Origin: Actinomycetes bacterium
GTDB lineage: Bacteria > Actinomycetota > Acidimicrobiia > Acidimicrobiales > Acidimicrobiaceae
Direction of reading: 5' to 3'
DNA length: 64,000 nucleotides
Assembly: GCA_021803345.1 (NCBI GenBank)
Contig: JAJZLS010000024.1
Span: 1 to 64,000, forward strand
Both the position numbers and the translations under genes were made by a program. The notes beneath the pieces were generated by a model, which saw only the letters and a program-made list of their open reading frames with translations, was not told the DNA's origin and did no database searches. Positions 9,074 through 17,316 of the stretch are shown here, one piece after another (the stretch's first letter is position 1; the number at the start of each line of letters is the position of its first letter).

Positions 9074-9134
9074 ATCAACACAAAGATCCTAGATGGAACG
9101 AACATGTTTTATGCCTGGGTTATTTTATGTTTTG

Positions 9135-9140
9135 TATAAT
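9135..9140 (+). promoter_or_regulatory. Candidate -10 box for the bS22 gene
   Basis: A perfect TATAAT lies in AT-rich DNA between the tRNA and the bS22 gene, about 75 nt before its ATG. No clear -35 hexamer accompanies it. Confidence 0.4.
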
Positions 9141-9215
9141 TTCAACACGTGATTTCGGCATTATCGATGCTTATCAGCCCGACTTCTAAAAATATCGGCT
9201 ATTGTTTTGTTCCCT

Positions 9216-9317
9216 ATGGGATCATTAATTAAGAAACGTCGTAAGCGCATGCGCAAAAAGAAGCATAAGAAGATGTTGAAGGCAACTAGATGGCAACGTC
9301 GAGCTGCTGGTAAGTAA
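9216..9317 (+). CDS. Small ribosomal protein bS22 (AURKAIP1/COX24 domain), 33 residues
   Basis: This 33-codon gene encodes [18 protein letters not shown] followed by [15 protein letters not shown]. It is extremely Lys/Arg-rich, with the [11 protein letters not shown] core of the AURKAIP1/COX24 family. In mycobacteria this peptide is the 30S subunit protein bS22, bound to rRNA near the decoding region. The full length matches the family, which is very short in Actinobacteria. It stands alone, with its own candidate promoter and a strong terminator hairpin that starts at its stop codon. There is no obvious Shine-Dalgarno. The gene is easily missed because of its size. Confidence 0.9.
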   Translation: MGSLIKKRRKRMRKKKHKKMLKATRWQRRAAGK

Positions 9318-9352
9318 CCCCGAGGGTTTCGTATTACCAAATCCTCGGGGTT
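9316..9352 (+). terminator. Terminator hairpin after bS22
   Basis: AACCCCGAGG (9316-9325) pairs perfectly with CCTCGGGGTT (9343-9352) around a 17-nt loop, immediately after the bS22 stop and before the convergent ispE end. The run of U is short, so it may work in both directions. Confidence 0.65.
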
Positions 9353-9379
9353 AATGCCCTAACAAATCTTCAGATCAAT

Positions 9380-10195
9380 TCACACCGCTCGTGGAACACT
9401 ATAGGTTTCAACCAGGCGGTATTTCGTCGAACCATCCGATATGTCGGCAAAACGAAAATCATCGAGTTGTTTTATTTCCAACTCAGAGTCAAAATCGTCT
9501 AACGTACCTTGTACAAAGTAAGTGGATCCGCTCCCTGCCAAATAAGGTTCACGGCCCGATATTTCAGCCAAAACCGCTCTGGAATCCTTCAACCGTGGCT
9601 CACAAGTGAGAGCAGCAGCTTCAAGGTGATTGACTGGATCCTTCCCACCTGTTCCTATCCGGTCATAACATTTATACACTTCAGGAGTTGATACCCCAAA
9701 TGGGGATATCAGCATCACATAACTTTCAAATCGGTAGCTGAGACTTTGAAGGTGCTCGCCAATCCCACTAGCAATTGCTCTTCCCCCGTTTACACAAAAT
9801 GGAACATCGGCTCCTAAAAGAGCAGCCTTTCTTTCGTTCCCTCCTGCCCCGAAATGCCTTAATACAGCCCCAGCGTTGGATGATCCTCCCCCCAAGCCCG
9901 CACCAGGCGGAATCCGCTTCACTAGCCGAATATGAGCCTGCCTGTCGACCAAACGCAACGCTCTTGACATCAGATTATCTTCGCCCAGCGGAATTGCTGT
10001 GATGTCCACACCTAAGCTTTGCATCCAGTTATCCTCATCGATAATCTCAATGCCATATCCGCCAGAAATCACAATCTTATCGCCAAAACTAAGGCTCACC
10101 ATCTCGGCTTCAATTTGATGCATCCCGTCAGATCTCACTCCGGTTATCTTTAGATACTTGGTGAGTTTTGCGGGCGAAAAAAGGCTGATGGCCAT
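9380..10195 (-). CDS. ispE: 4-diphosphocytidyl-2-C-methyl-D-erythritol kinase
   Basis: A GHMP-family kinase that phosphorylates CDP-methylerythritol in the MEP pathway to isoprenoid precursors. Motif 1 is SPAKLTKYLKITGVRSDGMH at residues 7-26. The ATP-binding loop is PPGAGLGGGSSNAG near residue 95, and a C-terminal GSGSTYF motif is present. At 271 residues it is a little short for the family but complete. It starts 2 nt after the ksgA stop, with GGAGG inside the end of ksgA, as in the conserved actinobacterial ksgA-ispE order. It is the last gene of the long leftward housekeeping run. Confidence 0.93.
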   Translation of the reverse strand: MAISLFSPAKLTKYLKITGVRSDGMHQIEAEMVSLSFGDKIVISGGYGIEIIDEDNWMQSLGVDITAIPLGEDNLMSRALRLVDRQAHIRLVKRIPPGAGLGGGSSNAGAVLRHFGAGGNERKAALLGADVPFCVNGGRAIASGIGEHLQSLSYRFESYVMLISPFGVSTPEVYKCYDRIGTGGKDPVNHLEAAALTCEPRLKDSRAVLAEISGREPYLAGSGSTYFVQGTLDDFDSELEIKQLDDFRFADISDGSTKYRLVETYSVPRAV

Positions 10196-10197
10196 CC

Positions 10198-11037
10198 CTA
10201 ATTGACCTCCGTGGTAACCTTTTTAGCAATCATCTTCCAGTCATCGAGATTCAGCGTCTCCGGCCTTCTGGTCGGATCAATGCCAATCTCTGCGAAATCA
10301 TCACTGGACAAATAGGAAGATAGGGTCCTGCGGATCATTTGGCGCCGATTAGAAAAAGCAACTCTTGAAAGCGAGAATACCTTTTTGTATAGATCCGGAT
10401 CCAGGTCAAGCTCCGTTGGCTCCCTCCGCACTACCTGAACCAGAACTGAATCAACATTCGGCTTTGGAATGAAGACCTCTCTCGATATTGATGAGACAAT
10501 CTTTGCTCTGGCGAAATAGCCCACCTTGAGCGCAACTCCACTAAAAACAGAGCTACCCGGAGCAGCGCAGATCCTCTCCCCGACTTCTTTCTGGACCATG
10601 ACCAACATCGCTGATATCTGCTCACAGCTCTCAAGCAGGTTAATGATCAACGGGGTGGAAATATTGTAAGGCAGATTTGCCACCAGTTTCCAGGCATTGC
10701 TAGCGTTTAGCAGGGTGCTGAAATCTATTTTCATAGCATCGCCGTGGATAACAGTGACATTTGAAAGTCCCAGGCGATTAATTGTTTCATCAATAGCCGG
10801 AATTAGATACCGGTCTAATTCGACCGCGAGAACTTCTTTGGCTCGGCCGGCAAGAACCACTGTGAGCGAACCGACTCCGGGTCCTATCTCCACTACCCAG
10901 TCCTGGTTATCAACTGATGCCAAACTGACGATCTTATTTGCAACGTTTGGATCAGACAGAAAATTTTGACCAAGTGCGCGACTCGGTGCAAGCTCATATT
11001 TGGCCAAAATATTCTTTATCTCGCCGCGACCTAGCAA
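10198..11037 (-). CDS. rsmA: 16S rRNA (adenine(1518)-N6/adenine(1519)-N6)-dimethyltransferase
   Basis: KsgA/RsmA dimethylates two adjacent adenines in the 3' terminal helix of 16S rRNA during 30S assembly. Visible motifs are ALGQNFLSDPN near residue 21, the SAM-binding VVEIGPGVGSLT near residue 48, and the catalytic NLPYNIST near residue 120. The 279-residue length is normal. The start is TTG at 11037, preceded by a purine-rich GGTGAGAG. It sits between the RlpA-like gene and ispE, the usual actinobacterial context. Confidence 0.94.
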   Translation of the reverse strand: MLGRGEIKNILAKYELAPSRALGQNFLSDPNVANKIVSLASVDNQDWVVEIGPGVGSLTVVLAGRAKEVLAVELDRYLIPAIDETINRLGLSNVTVIHGDAMKIDFSTLLNASNAWKLVANLPYNISTPLIINLLESCEQISAMLVMVQKEVGERICAAPGSSVFSGVALKVGYFARAKIVSSISREVFIPKPNVDSVLVQVVRREPTELDLDPDLYKKVFSLSRVAFSNRRQMIRRTLSSYLSSDDFAEIGIDPTRRPETLNLDDWKMIAKKVTTEVN

Positions 11038-11093
11038 TGACTCTCACCCTTATGAATAAATCCACAATTGAGACTAATCAGGCGAAAGCTGAA

Positions 11094-11795
11094 CTACCAC
11101 TCCATCTTGATATCGATAACGCCCTGGGAAGTACTAGCCACTTGCGAAAAAGTACCCTCCGACATGTCAAGAATTCTGCCTCCCACATACGGACCTCTGT
11201 CCTCTACCCGACACGTAGTTGTCGCCCCAGTGCCAAGGTTGATGATTTTGACTACTGTGCCAAATGGCAACCAAGTATTAGCACAGGTACCGAATGGTGC
11301 ACCGTACCAAGATGCAGGACCCACTCTGGAGTTACTGTACGTCGCCACGGGAGCCACATAGTGGACCACCGTTGGTGCAATTGTAGTGTAAACGGGCTTT
11401 GGTGGTGGTGGTGGTGGCGGTGGTGGCGGCGGGGGCGGGGGGAGAACCGGATGAGCCGGGGCGATCAGAGTATTAGGTAAAGCAGTCTGGTTTGCCACAA
11501 TCTGATCAGCCGGAACTATTGAAGAAATTGATTCATATGCCAATGTGTTAGCCTGCGGATGAAGCTTGGAATTTATATCATTCACCACTGTGGTCAATCC
11601 GGCAGACTGAGTGTTCAAATGAGGAGTTCCCTCACTAATCACCATCGTCGCTGTCGTCCCACTGACTTCATACGCAGTTAGCGAATCATTCGTATTTGTA
11701 TTTATTATCCCGTTCAAAACTGTGTTTGAAGAGGAACCTTGAATAAGGAGAAGCGGTACTACTAGCACGGATGCACTTAAACCAAGTGACATCAC
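11094..11795 (-). CDS. Secreted RlpA-like double-psi beta-barrel protein with poly-proline linker
   Basis: An N-terminal hydrophobic segment (LSASVLVVPLLLI) acts as signal or anchor. About 100 residues without a recognised domain follow, then a run of 14 prolines, then a C-terminal RlpA-type double-psi beta-barrel. That barrel has ASWYGAPFGTCANTWLPFGT, VKIINLG and RVEDRGPYVGGRILDMS, including the family's conserved Asp in EDRGP. Such domains bind or cleave peptidoglycan. The gene occupies the slot between tatD and ksgA where many actinobacteria carry a resuscitation-promoting factor. GTG at 11795 is the first standard start, but the frame stays open upstream and the true start may be CTG at 11828. 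Confidence 0.82.
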   Translation of the reverse strand: MMSLGLSASVLVVPLLLIQGSSSNTVLNGIINTNTNDSLTAYEVSGTTATMVISEGTPHLNTQSAGLTTVVNDINSKLHPQANTLAYESISSIVPADQIVANQTALPNTLIAPAHPVLPPPPPPPPPPPPPPKPVYTTIAPTVVHYVAPVATYSNSRVGPASWYGAPFGTCANTWLPFGTVVKIINLGTGATTTCRVEDRGPYVGGRILDMSEGTFSQVASTSQGVIDIKMEW

Positions 11796-11967
11796 GAACC
11801 TACTTCTCCAGGAGCTCGTTACCCTCAGGATTTTTTCCTTCCACTCGGGGATATTGCCTCTGGATTTTGGATTTCGTGTTTACTGGGTATCTATTGCCCT
11901 TCACTATGTCAAAACGCCTTGGATAAGTTAGCCTGCTTTCCTCAAATTCATGTCACTTTTGACTCAA

Positions 11968-12771
11968 TTAGATCAAAAAACACTCACTTGCTGCCGCTTT
12001 GACATAACGGGACAACTCCTCTGCGGACACTTTCCGTAAATCAGCCATAAACTCCCCAACAATGCAGACGTATTCTGGAAGGTTTGGTTTTCCTCTATGC
12101 GGAATTGGTGCCAGATATGGGGAGTCAGTTTCAAGAAGAATTCGATCTAGAGGTACAGCTCTAGCAGCCTCCCGAATTGACTCGGCATTCTTAAAAGTAA
12201 CCATACCCGAAAAGGAAAGAAATGCTCCGATTTCTACTGCTTTAAATGCGATATCGCGATCACCAGTAAAACAATGAAATACCATTCTATCAGGTACTCC
12301 ACACTCATCTAATATTGAAAAAGTGTCCTCCCAGGAGTCTCTGGTATGAATAATTAGTGTCAAATTATAAGCTTTTGCGAACTCGATTTGCCTAGAAAAA
12401 ACCTTCTGTTGATCCGACTTTTTAGAGTGTAAATAGTAGTAATCTAAACCACATTCGCCAACTCCAACAAGTCCATTGCCTTTGGTTGTCCCGTACAATT
12501 TGAGAAGCTGCTCAATGCCAGCAATCCCAGCCATACCTTGATTGGATGCATCATGCGGATGAAGTCCAATCGTAGAAAATACTCTCGGAAGATCATCTGC
12601 GCCGTCTCTAATCTCACTCTCGATGGTATTTGCAACACCTAACGCAGCATGCGAAGTCGTAACATCTGTCCCTACACATATCAGCGAATCTACAGAAGCG
12701 GCAAATGCATTTCGCGCAAGTTCTATGGGATTTTCTTCGTCATGTATATGGCAGTGAGTGTCAATCCACAT
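11968..12771 (-). CDS. tatD: TatD family metal-dependent hydrolase (DNase-like)
   Basis: A 267-residue amidohydrolase-superfamily protein. Metal ligands are visible in the N-terminal DTHCHIHDE, in VGVGECGLDYYY, in LIIHTRD, in FHCFTGD and in LLETDSPYLAP near the C-terminus. These match the TatD family, known as 3'-5' deoxyribonucleases active in DNA repair or RNA quality control. ATG at 12771 has GAGGAG upstream. It lies 19 nt downstream of metG, an almost universal bacterial neighbour pair. Confidence 0.93.
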   Translation of the reverse strand: MWIDTHCHIHDEENPIELARNAFAASVDSLICVGTDVTTSHAALGVANTIESEIRDGADDLPRVFSTIGLHPHDASNQGMAGIAGIEQLLKLYGTTKGNGLVGVGECGLDYYYLHSKKSDQQKVFSRQIEFAKAYNLTLIIHTRDSWEDTFSILDECGVPDRMVFHCFTGDRDIAFKAVEIGAFLSFSGMVTFKNAESIREAARAVPLDRILLETDSPYLAPIPHRGKPNLPEYVCIVGEFMADLRKVSAEELSRYVKAAASECFLI

Positions 12772-12790
12772 CGTCTCTCCTCAATTAAAC

Positions 12791-14299
12791 TCAACTGAAT
12801 TTTCTTCTCGGAAACAGGGGACTGCCCTTCTCGATTATGCTCTCAGCCCGATATCGACCCCAACTCAGAACATCGAGAGAACCGCCGTCTGAGGGTGAAC
12901 CCGGTAAACCTATTCTTCCCCAAACCCGTGACGTAGCTTCGGGCATAACTGGGTAACTCAAAATGCATACCAGCCGAAGAACCTCTAGCGCATCCCCAAG
13001 AACATTCCTGAGTTCCTCACCCGGCTCAAGCTTCCACGGAGCGACATCTTCGAGCACCGCATTTGTCTCATGTATCATGGACCAAATCGCTTCCAAGGCA
13101 TCCTGAGGAGCAATCTGATTCCATGAGTCAACAGCTTTATTGACAGCTACCATGGCAAATTGACCAAGCTTGGAATCAAGCACCGGACTGGGGGCCTTGC
13201 CATCCAACTTGGTTGCGACTACGGTAGTCACCCTTTGGAGGAGATTGCCCAAGTTGTTTGCAAGGTCAGAATTGTATCTCGAAGTAAGAGCTTCATAGGT
13301 GAAATCACCGTCAGAACCAAATACAGTGTCGCGCAAAAGATAGTAACGGACCGCATCCAATCCGAATTCATCTGCAAGCTCTATAGGATCCACTTTATTT
13401 CCAGCAGACTTTGCCATTTTTTCTCCGCCAACCAGCAGCCAGCCATGGGCGAATATGTTCGCAGGTGGCTCGATCCCTGCCGCCATGCACATTGCGGGCC
13501 ACCATATACAGTGAAATCTGATGATGTCTTTTCCAATCAGATGATGAACGTGTGGCCACCACTTCTCAAACTTGGACTGGTCTCGCCCAAAATCAATCGC
13601 TGTAAGATAATTGACAAGAGCGTCATACCAAACGTAAAACACATGCTTGTCGTCCCAGGGAACCGGCACTCCCCAATCGATGGAGGTACGAGTTATGGAT
13701 ATATCCTGGAGTCCCTGTCGAATGAATCCTAAAGCTTCGTTGCGCTTAGTAGCCGGCCTGACTGCCTCGGGAGCTACCTCGTACCAGTCGAGCAATCGCT
13801 CCTGAAACGCAGAGAGTTTGAAAAAGTAGTTGTCCTCCTCCATAAGGGTCGCTGGACGATTATGAATTGGACAGTTTCCATCGATAAGCTCAGATTCCTG
13901 ATAGTAAGCTTCGCAGGATACACAATAAAGACCGACATACTTATCTTTATAAATAAATCCGTTGTCGTAGATCGACTGCAAAAACGACTGGACAGTAACG
14001 TAATGCCTTTTCTCGGTGGTTCGGATAAAATCGTCGTAGGAAATGTTCAACTTCTGCCAAGCATTTTGAAATCTCGGAGAAAGCTGATCAGTCCATTCCT
14101 TTGGACTCATATTATTTTCCGCTGCCGCTTGCGAAATCTTAAGTCCATGCTCGTCGGTACCAGTCAAGAAAAATACTTCATCCCCAGCCAAGCGATGCCA
14201 CCGGGCTAATGCGTCTGCCGACACCATGGTATAGGCATGGCCCAGATGAGGAACGTCGTTGACATAGTAAATAGGGGTAGTTATGAAAAACTCGGACAC
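12791..14299 (-). CDS. metG: Methionine--tRNA ligase
   Basis: A class I aminoacyl-tRNA synthetase charging tRNA-Met. The HIGH-type signature is HLGH (residues 17-20) after ITTPIYYVND. The second signature appears as KMAKS rather than KMSKS, in GGEKMAKSAGNKVDP. A single zinc-knuckle region CVSCEAYYQESELI...CPIHNRP places it in the shorter MetRS type, which lacks the C-terminal tRNA-binding domain. GTG at 14299 is preferred because it has AAGGTG eight bases upstream; a GTG three codons earlier is possible. The 502-residue length fits. Confidence 0.94.
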   Translation of the reverse strand: MSEFFITTPIYYVNDVPHLGHAYTMVSADALARWHRLAGDEVFFLTGTDEHGLKISQAAAENNMSPKEWTDQLSPRFQNAWQKLNISYDDFIRTTEKRHYVTVQSFLQSIYDNGFIYKDKYVGLYCVSCEAYYQESELIDGNCPIHNRPATLMEEDNYFFKLSAFQERLLDWYEVAPEAVRPATKRNEALGFIRQGLQDISITRTSIDWGVPVPWDDKHVFYVWYDALVNYLTAIDFGRDQSKFEKWWPHVHHLIGKDIIRFHCIWWPAMCMAAGIEPPANIFAHGWLLVGGEKMAKSAGNKVDPIELADEFGLDAVRYYLLRDTVFGSDGDFTYEALTSRYNSDLANNLGNLLQRVTTVVATKLDGKAPSPVLDSKLGQFAMVAVNKAVDSWNQIAPQDALEAIWSMIHETNAVLEDVAPWKLEPGEELRNVLGDALEVLRLVCILSYPVMPEATSRVWGRIGLPGSPSDGGSLDVLSWGRYRAESIIEKGSPLFPRRKFS

Positions 14300-14460
14300 A
14301 AAAAGCACCTTAGCAACTAATGATCGGTTTTGGCCTTAATCAAAAACAAAAGACGAGATTCTGTAAACACAATAATTGCAAGAACTAGCAATAGGGATAA
14401 CATTCACATCTATACAAATCACGAACCATGTAGAAAATCGATCCAGTCGGGTTACAGGTT

Positions 14461-15342
14461 CTAATTCTTAGCTCGAGCCTTAGCCTTAGCCGAAACGATC
14501 ATCTGATAGATCTTATTTTTCGACGCCCCCGTTATCTCGGCAATTTGGCTAGCCACATCTCTGGTCTTATTGTCCTCAACCGCCAGACAATCCAAAACCA
14601 GCTCCAGGATTCCCTCAAAATCAGGCTTCTCGTCCGTCTGTTCCGTCGCTGCAAAAACAATGGTTAGCTCACCTTTTAACTCTCTGTTTGAAAACCTTGC
14701 AATACCTTGGGACAAAGTTCCATAAAAAAGTTCCTGATGGAATTTAGTTAATTCGCGGCCCACAAATACTTGATGTTCAGATCCATAAACATCGGCCGCG
14801 TCCATTAAAAGTGAGCTGACCCGATTTGGAGATTCAAAAACAACCGAAGCGATTTCAAACCCGCGAATCCGTACAAGTTCCTTTTTTCGAGCGCCCGGTT
14901 TAGTTGGCAAAAATCCTACAAACACAAAACCATTTTGGCAAAGACCTGAGAGAGATGCTGCCATTGAAGAAGCAGATGGTCCAGGAATAGCATCTATCTC
15001 AAGCCCTTGATCTACCACCGCCCTTACCAGTCTTGAACCGGGATCTGATATCCCCGGCATACCGGCATCGGTACAATATGCAACTCGCCTCCCAGATTTG
15101 ATAAAATCAACTATCCGGTCGCTTAGGTATTCTTCCTTGTTTGCATCAAGAGACAGAACTTCCTTGCCGGTTATGCCAAGATGGGACAACAGAACCCTGA
15201 CACGCCTCGTATCCTCAGCAGCGATAAGGTCCGCCTCACACAAAGCTGATTCCACTCTGGCTGAAATGTCGCCAAGGTTGCCTATTGGTGTGCCTACAAG
15301 AATCAGCGAACCCTTTACCCCGTGGTTTGCAGGCAGAACCAT
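14461..15342 (-). CDS. rsmI: 16S rRNA (cytidine(1402)-2'-O)-methyltransferase
   Basis: RsmI 2'-O-methylates C1402 in the 16S decoding centre. The tetrapyrrole-methylase fold begins with GSLILVGTPIGNLGD, followed by AEDTRRVRVLLSH and YCTDAGMPGISDPGSRLV, all hallmarks of this family. The C-terminal helical domain ends in a Lys/Ala-rich tail. ATG at 15342 has AGGGAG six bases upstream and begins 10 nt after the DUF192 stop; a longer in-frame start would overlap that gene. The length is 293 residues. Confidence 0.92.
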   Translation of the reverse strand: MVLPANHGVKGSLILVGTPIGNLGDISARVESALCEADLIAAEDTRRVRVLLSHLGITGKEVLSLDANKEEYLSDRIVDFIKSGRRVAYCTDAGMPGISDPGSRLVRAVVDQGLEIDAIPGPSASSMAASLSGLCQNGFVFVGFLPTKPGARKKELVRIRGFEIASVVFESPNRVSSLLMDAADVYGSEHQVFVGRELTKFHQELFYGTLSQGIARFSNRELKGELTIVFAATEQTDEKPDFEGILELVLDCLAVEDNKTRDVASQIAEITGASKNKIYQMIVSAKAKARAKN

Positions 15343-15352
15343 CCATTGCTCC

Positions 15353-15736
15353 CTAAACTTTGAGTTCGAACTTGTCACCAACTGAAATATCAAATTTGCG
15401 TAATATCTCTTCGGAGGTTACTACCAGTACTTTGCGCTTGCCTGTAGGGAACGCAAGCCGAACCCCTACAAGATTTCGGATCCGTACCACGTTCATGGAA
15501 TTATCGAGATAAATCACGGACATTCTGCGGTTAAGAGCCACGGCAATAGCTGGTATGCGACCTTGCAACACTACTGCCCCAGACCAAAAATTCATTACTT
15601 TAGTAGGAATTGCTCTTTCAACCAAGTTGGAAGGATGAACGCAGGAAGCAATGACCTGCCCATTGCAAACCACCCAATGAAACAGGTCCTCGGGATCCTT
15701 ATCGGATTTAGACGTTGAACCGAATTTCGAGGACAT
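15353..15736 (-). CDS. DUF192 family protein
   Basis: A 127-residue protein whose middle, NLVERAIPTKVMNFWSGAVVLQG then MSVIYLDNSMNVV and FPTGKRKVLVV, matches the DUF192 beta-fold. The usual ending ISVGDKFEL is present. DUF192 proteins are often exported, but this one has no signal peptide. It overlaps the end of ychF by 29 nt and precedes rsmI, so it is probably cotranscribed and translationally coupled. The function of DUF192 is unknown. Confidence 0.72.
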   Translation of the reverse strand: MSSKFGSTSKSDKDPEDLFHWVVCNGQVIASCVHPSNLVERAIPTKVMNFWSGAVVLQGRIPAIAVALNRRMSVIYLDNSMNVVRIRNLVGVRLAFPTGKRKVLVVTSEEILRKFDISVGDKFELKV

Positions 15737-16784
15737 CGCCGTCTTTTACTTCGTACTCCTTGCCTTCCAATCCTAATTTCCCTTGACTTTTAGCCGCATT
15801 CCAGGAGCCTAAAGCCAGGAGTTCATCCCAGTGGATTACTTCAGCTCTTATAAATCCACGTTGAAGGTCCGAGTGAATCACACCCGCACACTCGGGTGCT
15901 TTAGCGCCTGCCCTAAAAGTCCAAGCGCGGGATTCCTTATCACCGGTAGTGAAAAATGTTCTTCTACCAAGCATATGATAAGCGGCCTGGGCAACTCTGG
16001 GAAGTGCACCTTGACCCAATCCTAACCCTTCTAAAAGCTCTTGTCGTTCGCTCTCATCCAAAGCTCTTGCCTCGGATTCAAGCTGTACCGAAACACCGAG
16101 CACATCAAAAGCTCCACCAGATGCTTTTGTAACCCTGTCACAAATATCATCCGACTTATCCAGCTGGGCCTCACCCAGGTTTACTACAGCCAGCACGGCT
16201 TTATTTGTCAGCAGGAATGATCCTTTGAGAACTTCTCTAACTTCGCCAGATAACGAACTCCTGTAGATGGGAGTCCCTTCGGTTAGCACCTCAATAGCCT
16301 TTTCCAGCGCCTCCACTTCAGGTTGTATCGATTTATCAGACCTGGAAGCTTTTCTACGTCGTTCAACCAAACTTTCACAGGTCGCAAGATCAGCCAGCAC
16401 CAGTTCAAGCTCGAGGATACTCATGGCTTCTACCGGGTCCGACTCTCCTGGGACGTTCTCGTCTTCAAAGGAACGTAGAACCATGCAAAGAGCATCAACC
16501 TCTCTTATCCCAGCCAGGAACCTATTGCCCAATCCTTCGCCCGAGTTAGCTCCCGCAACCAGGCCGGCAATGTCGACAAATTCAACATGTGCATAGACAG
16601 TTTTCTTGCTTTCCGACATAGCGCTGAGTGCATCTAAACGCTTGTCGGGAACGATAGCGACACCCGATAAGGTCTCGGTAGTTGAAAACGGATGGGCTGC
16701 CACTAAGGCAGTGCCCCCGGTTAGTGCATTATAAAGTGATGACTTCCCAGAATTTGGAAGTCCAATTAGGCCAAGTCTTTCCAC
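15708..16784 (-). CDS. ychF: Redox-regulated ATPase YchF (Obg-like)
   Basis: An Obg-family P-loop protein that hydrolyses ATP in preference to GTP and binds ribosomes. Walker A is GLPNSGKSSLYNALTG near residue 7. The switch and G3 region is FVDIAGLVAGANSGEGLGNRFL. The G4 position reads VVNLGE instead of NKxD, as expected for the ATP-using YchF branch. The C-terminal TGS domain ends with EYEVKDGDVLEIRFNV. The length of 358 is usual. The start is GTG at 16784; the Shine-Dalgarno is weak. Confidence 0.93.
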   Translation of the reverse strand: MERLGLIGLPNSGKSSLYNALTGGTALVAAHPFSTTETLSGVAIVPDKRLDALSAMSESKKTVYAHVEFVDIAGLVAGANSGEGLGNRFLAGIREVDALCMVLRSFEDENVPGESDPVEAMSILELELVLADLATCESLVERRRKASRSDKSIQPEVEALEKAIEVLTEGTPIYRSSLSGEVREVLKGSFLLTNKAVLAVVNLGEAQLDKSDDICDRVTKASGGAFDVLGVSVQLESEARALDESERQELLEGLGLGQGALPRVAQAAYHMLGRRTFFTTGDKESRAWTFRAGAKAPECAGVIHSDLQRGFIRAEVIHWDELLALGSWNAAKSQGKLGLEGKEYEVKDGDVLEIRFNV

Positions 16785-16848
16785 CGCGACAAGGCTAGTC
16801 GGAGCAAAAAGCCAGTCGATGGTAAGAAAGATAAATTAATAATGTCGC

Positions 16849-17316
16849 CTATCTTCCACCTGGCTGCGCAATCATCACAATGAGGGTTACCACAAATATA
16901 AGATCAAGAATCATTGCCCCTCTAGAAATCTTCTTAGCAGCACTCTCCATCTCATTGCTGTGATCATTTGATAGAAGACCGGCTATCTTCCGCTCGTTAG
17001 GCCAGACCAACGAATGAGCTATACCAACCGCTATGACCCAGGCAAAGATTCCAAAAATTACCCACGGTCTAACTAGTTCTGAAGTGCCGTGAGAAATGGC
17101 AATCATGGTAAGCCCAAATACCGGAATCAAATAAATAAGCTTCTCAGCATAAAAGTTGGGCGAATTAAAGTATTTGACAGCTCCTTCGCTCGGAACGGGC
17201 GACAGTTGTCCGGCATAGATGCCAGCCAAACCATTTGCCCCAAAACCTCCTAACACACTTACAATATGAGCGAGCAAAATTACGTCATAGATGGGACTCC
17301 TGGAACCTAAATGCAT
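16849..17316 (-). CDS. Four-helix membrane protein, DUF2269-like
   Basis: A 155-residue protein with about four hydrophobic helices. It begins with a helix carrying LLAHIVSVLGGFG, like the His-Gly start of the DUF2269 membrane family. A charged loop with PNERKIAGLL precedes the last helix. ATG at 17316 lies inside the last codons of the cysteine desulfurase gene (10-nt overlap), so the two are coupled. The function is unknown; an electron-transport or haem-linked role is sometimes suggested by the fold but nothing here shows it. Confidence 0.6.
   Translation of the reverse strand: MHLGSRSPIYDVILLAHIVSVLGGFGANGLAGIYAGQLSPVPSEGAVKYFNSPNFYAEKLIYLIPVFGLTMIAISHGTSELVRPWVIFGIFAWVIAVGIAHSLVWPNERKIAGLLSNDHSNEMESAAKKISRGAMILDLIFVVTLIVMIAQPGGR

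Noticed and set aside
11401..11450. G-rich run on the plus strand as a regulatory G-quadruplex
   Set aside because: It is fully explained as proline codons of the RlpA-like gene read on the other strand; a structural role is not needed.
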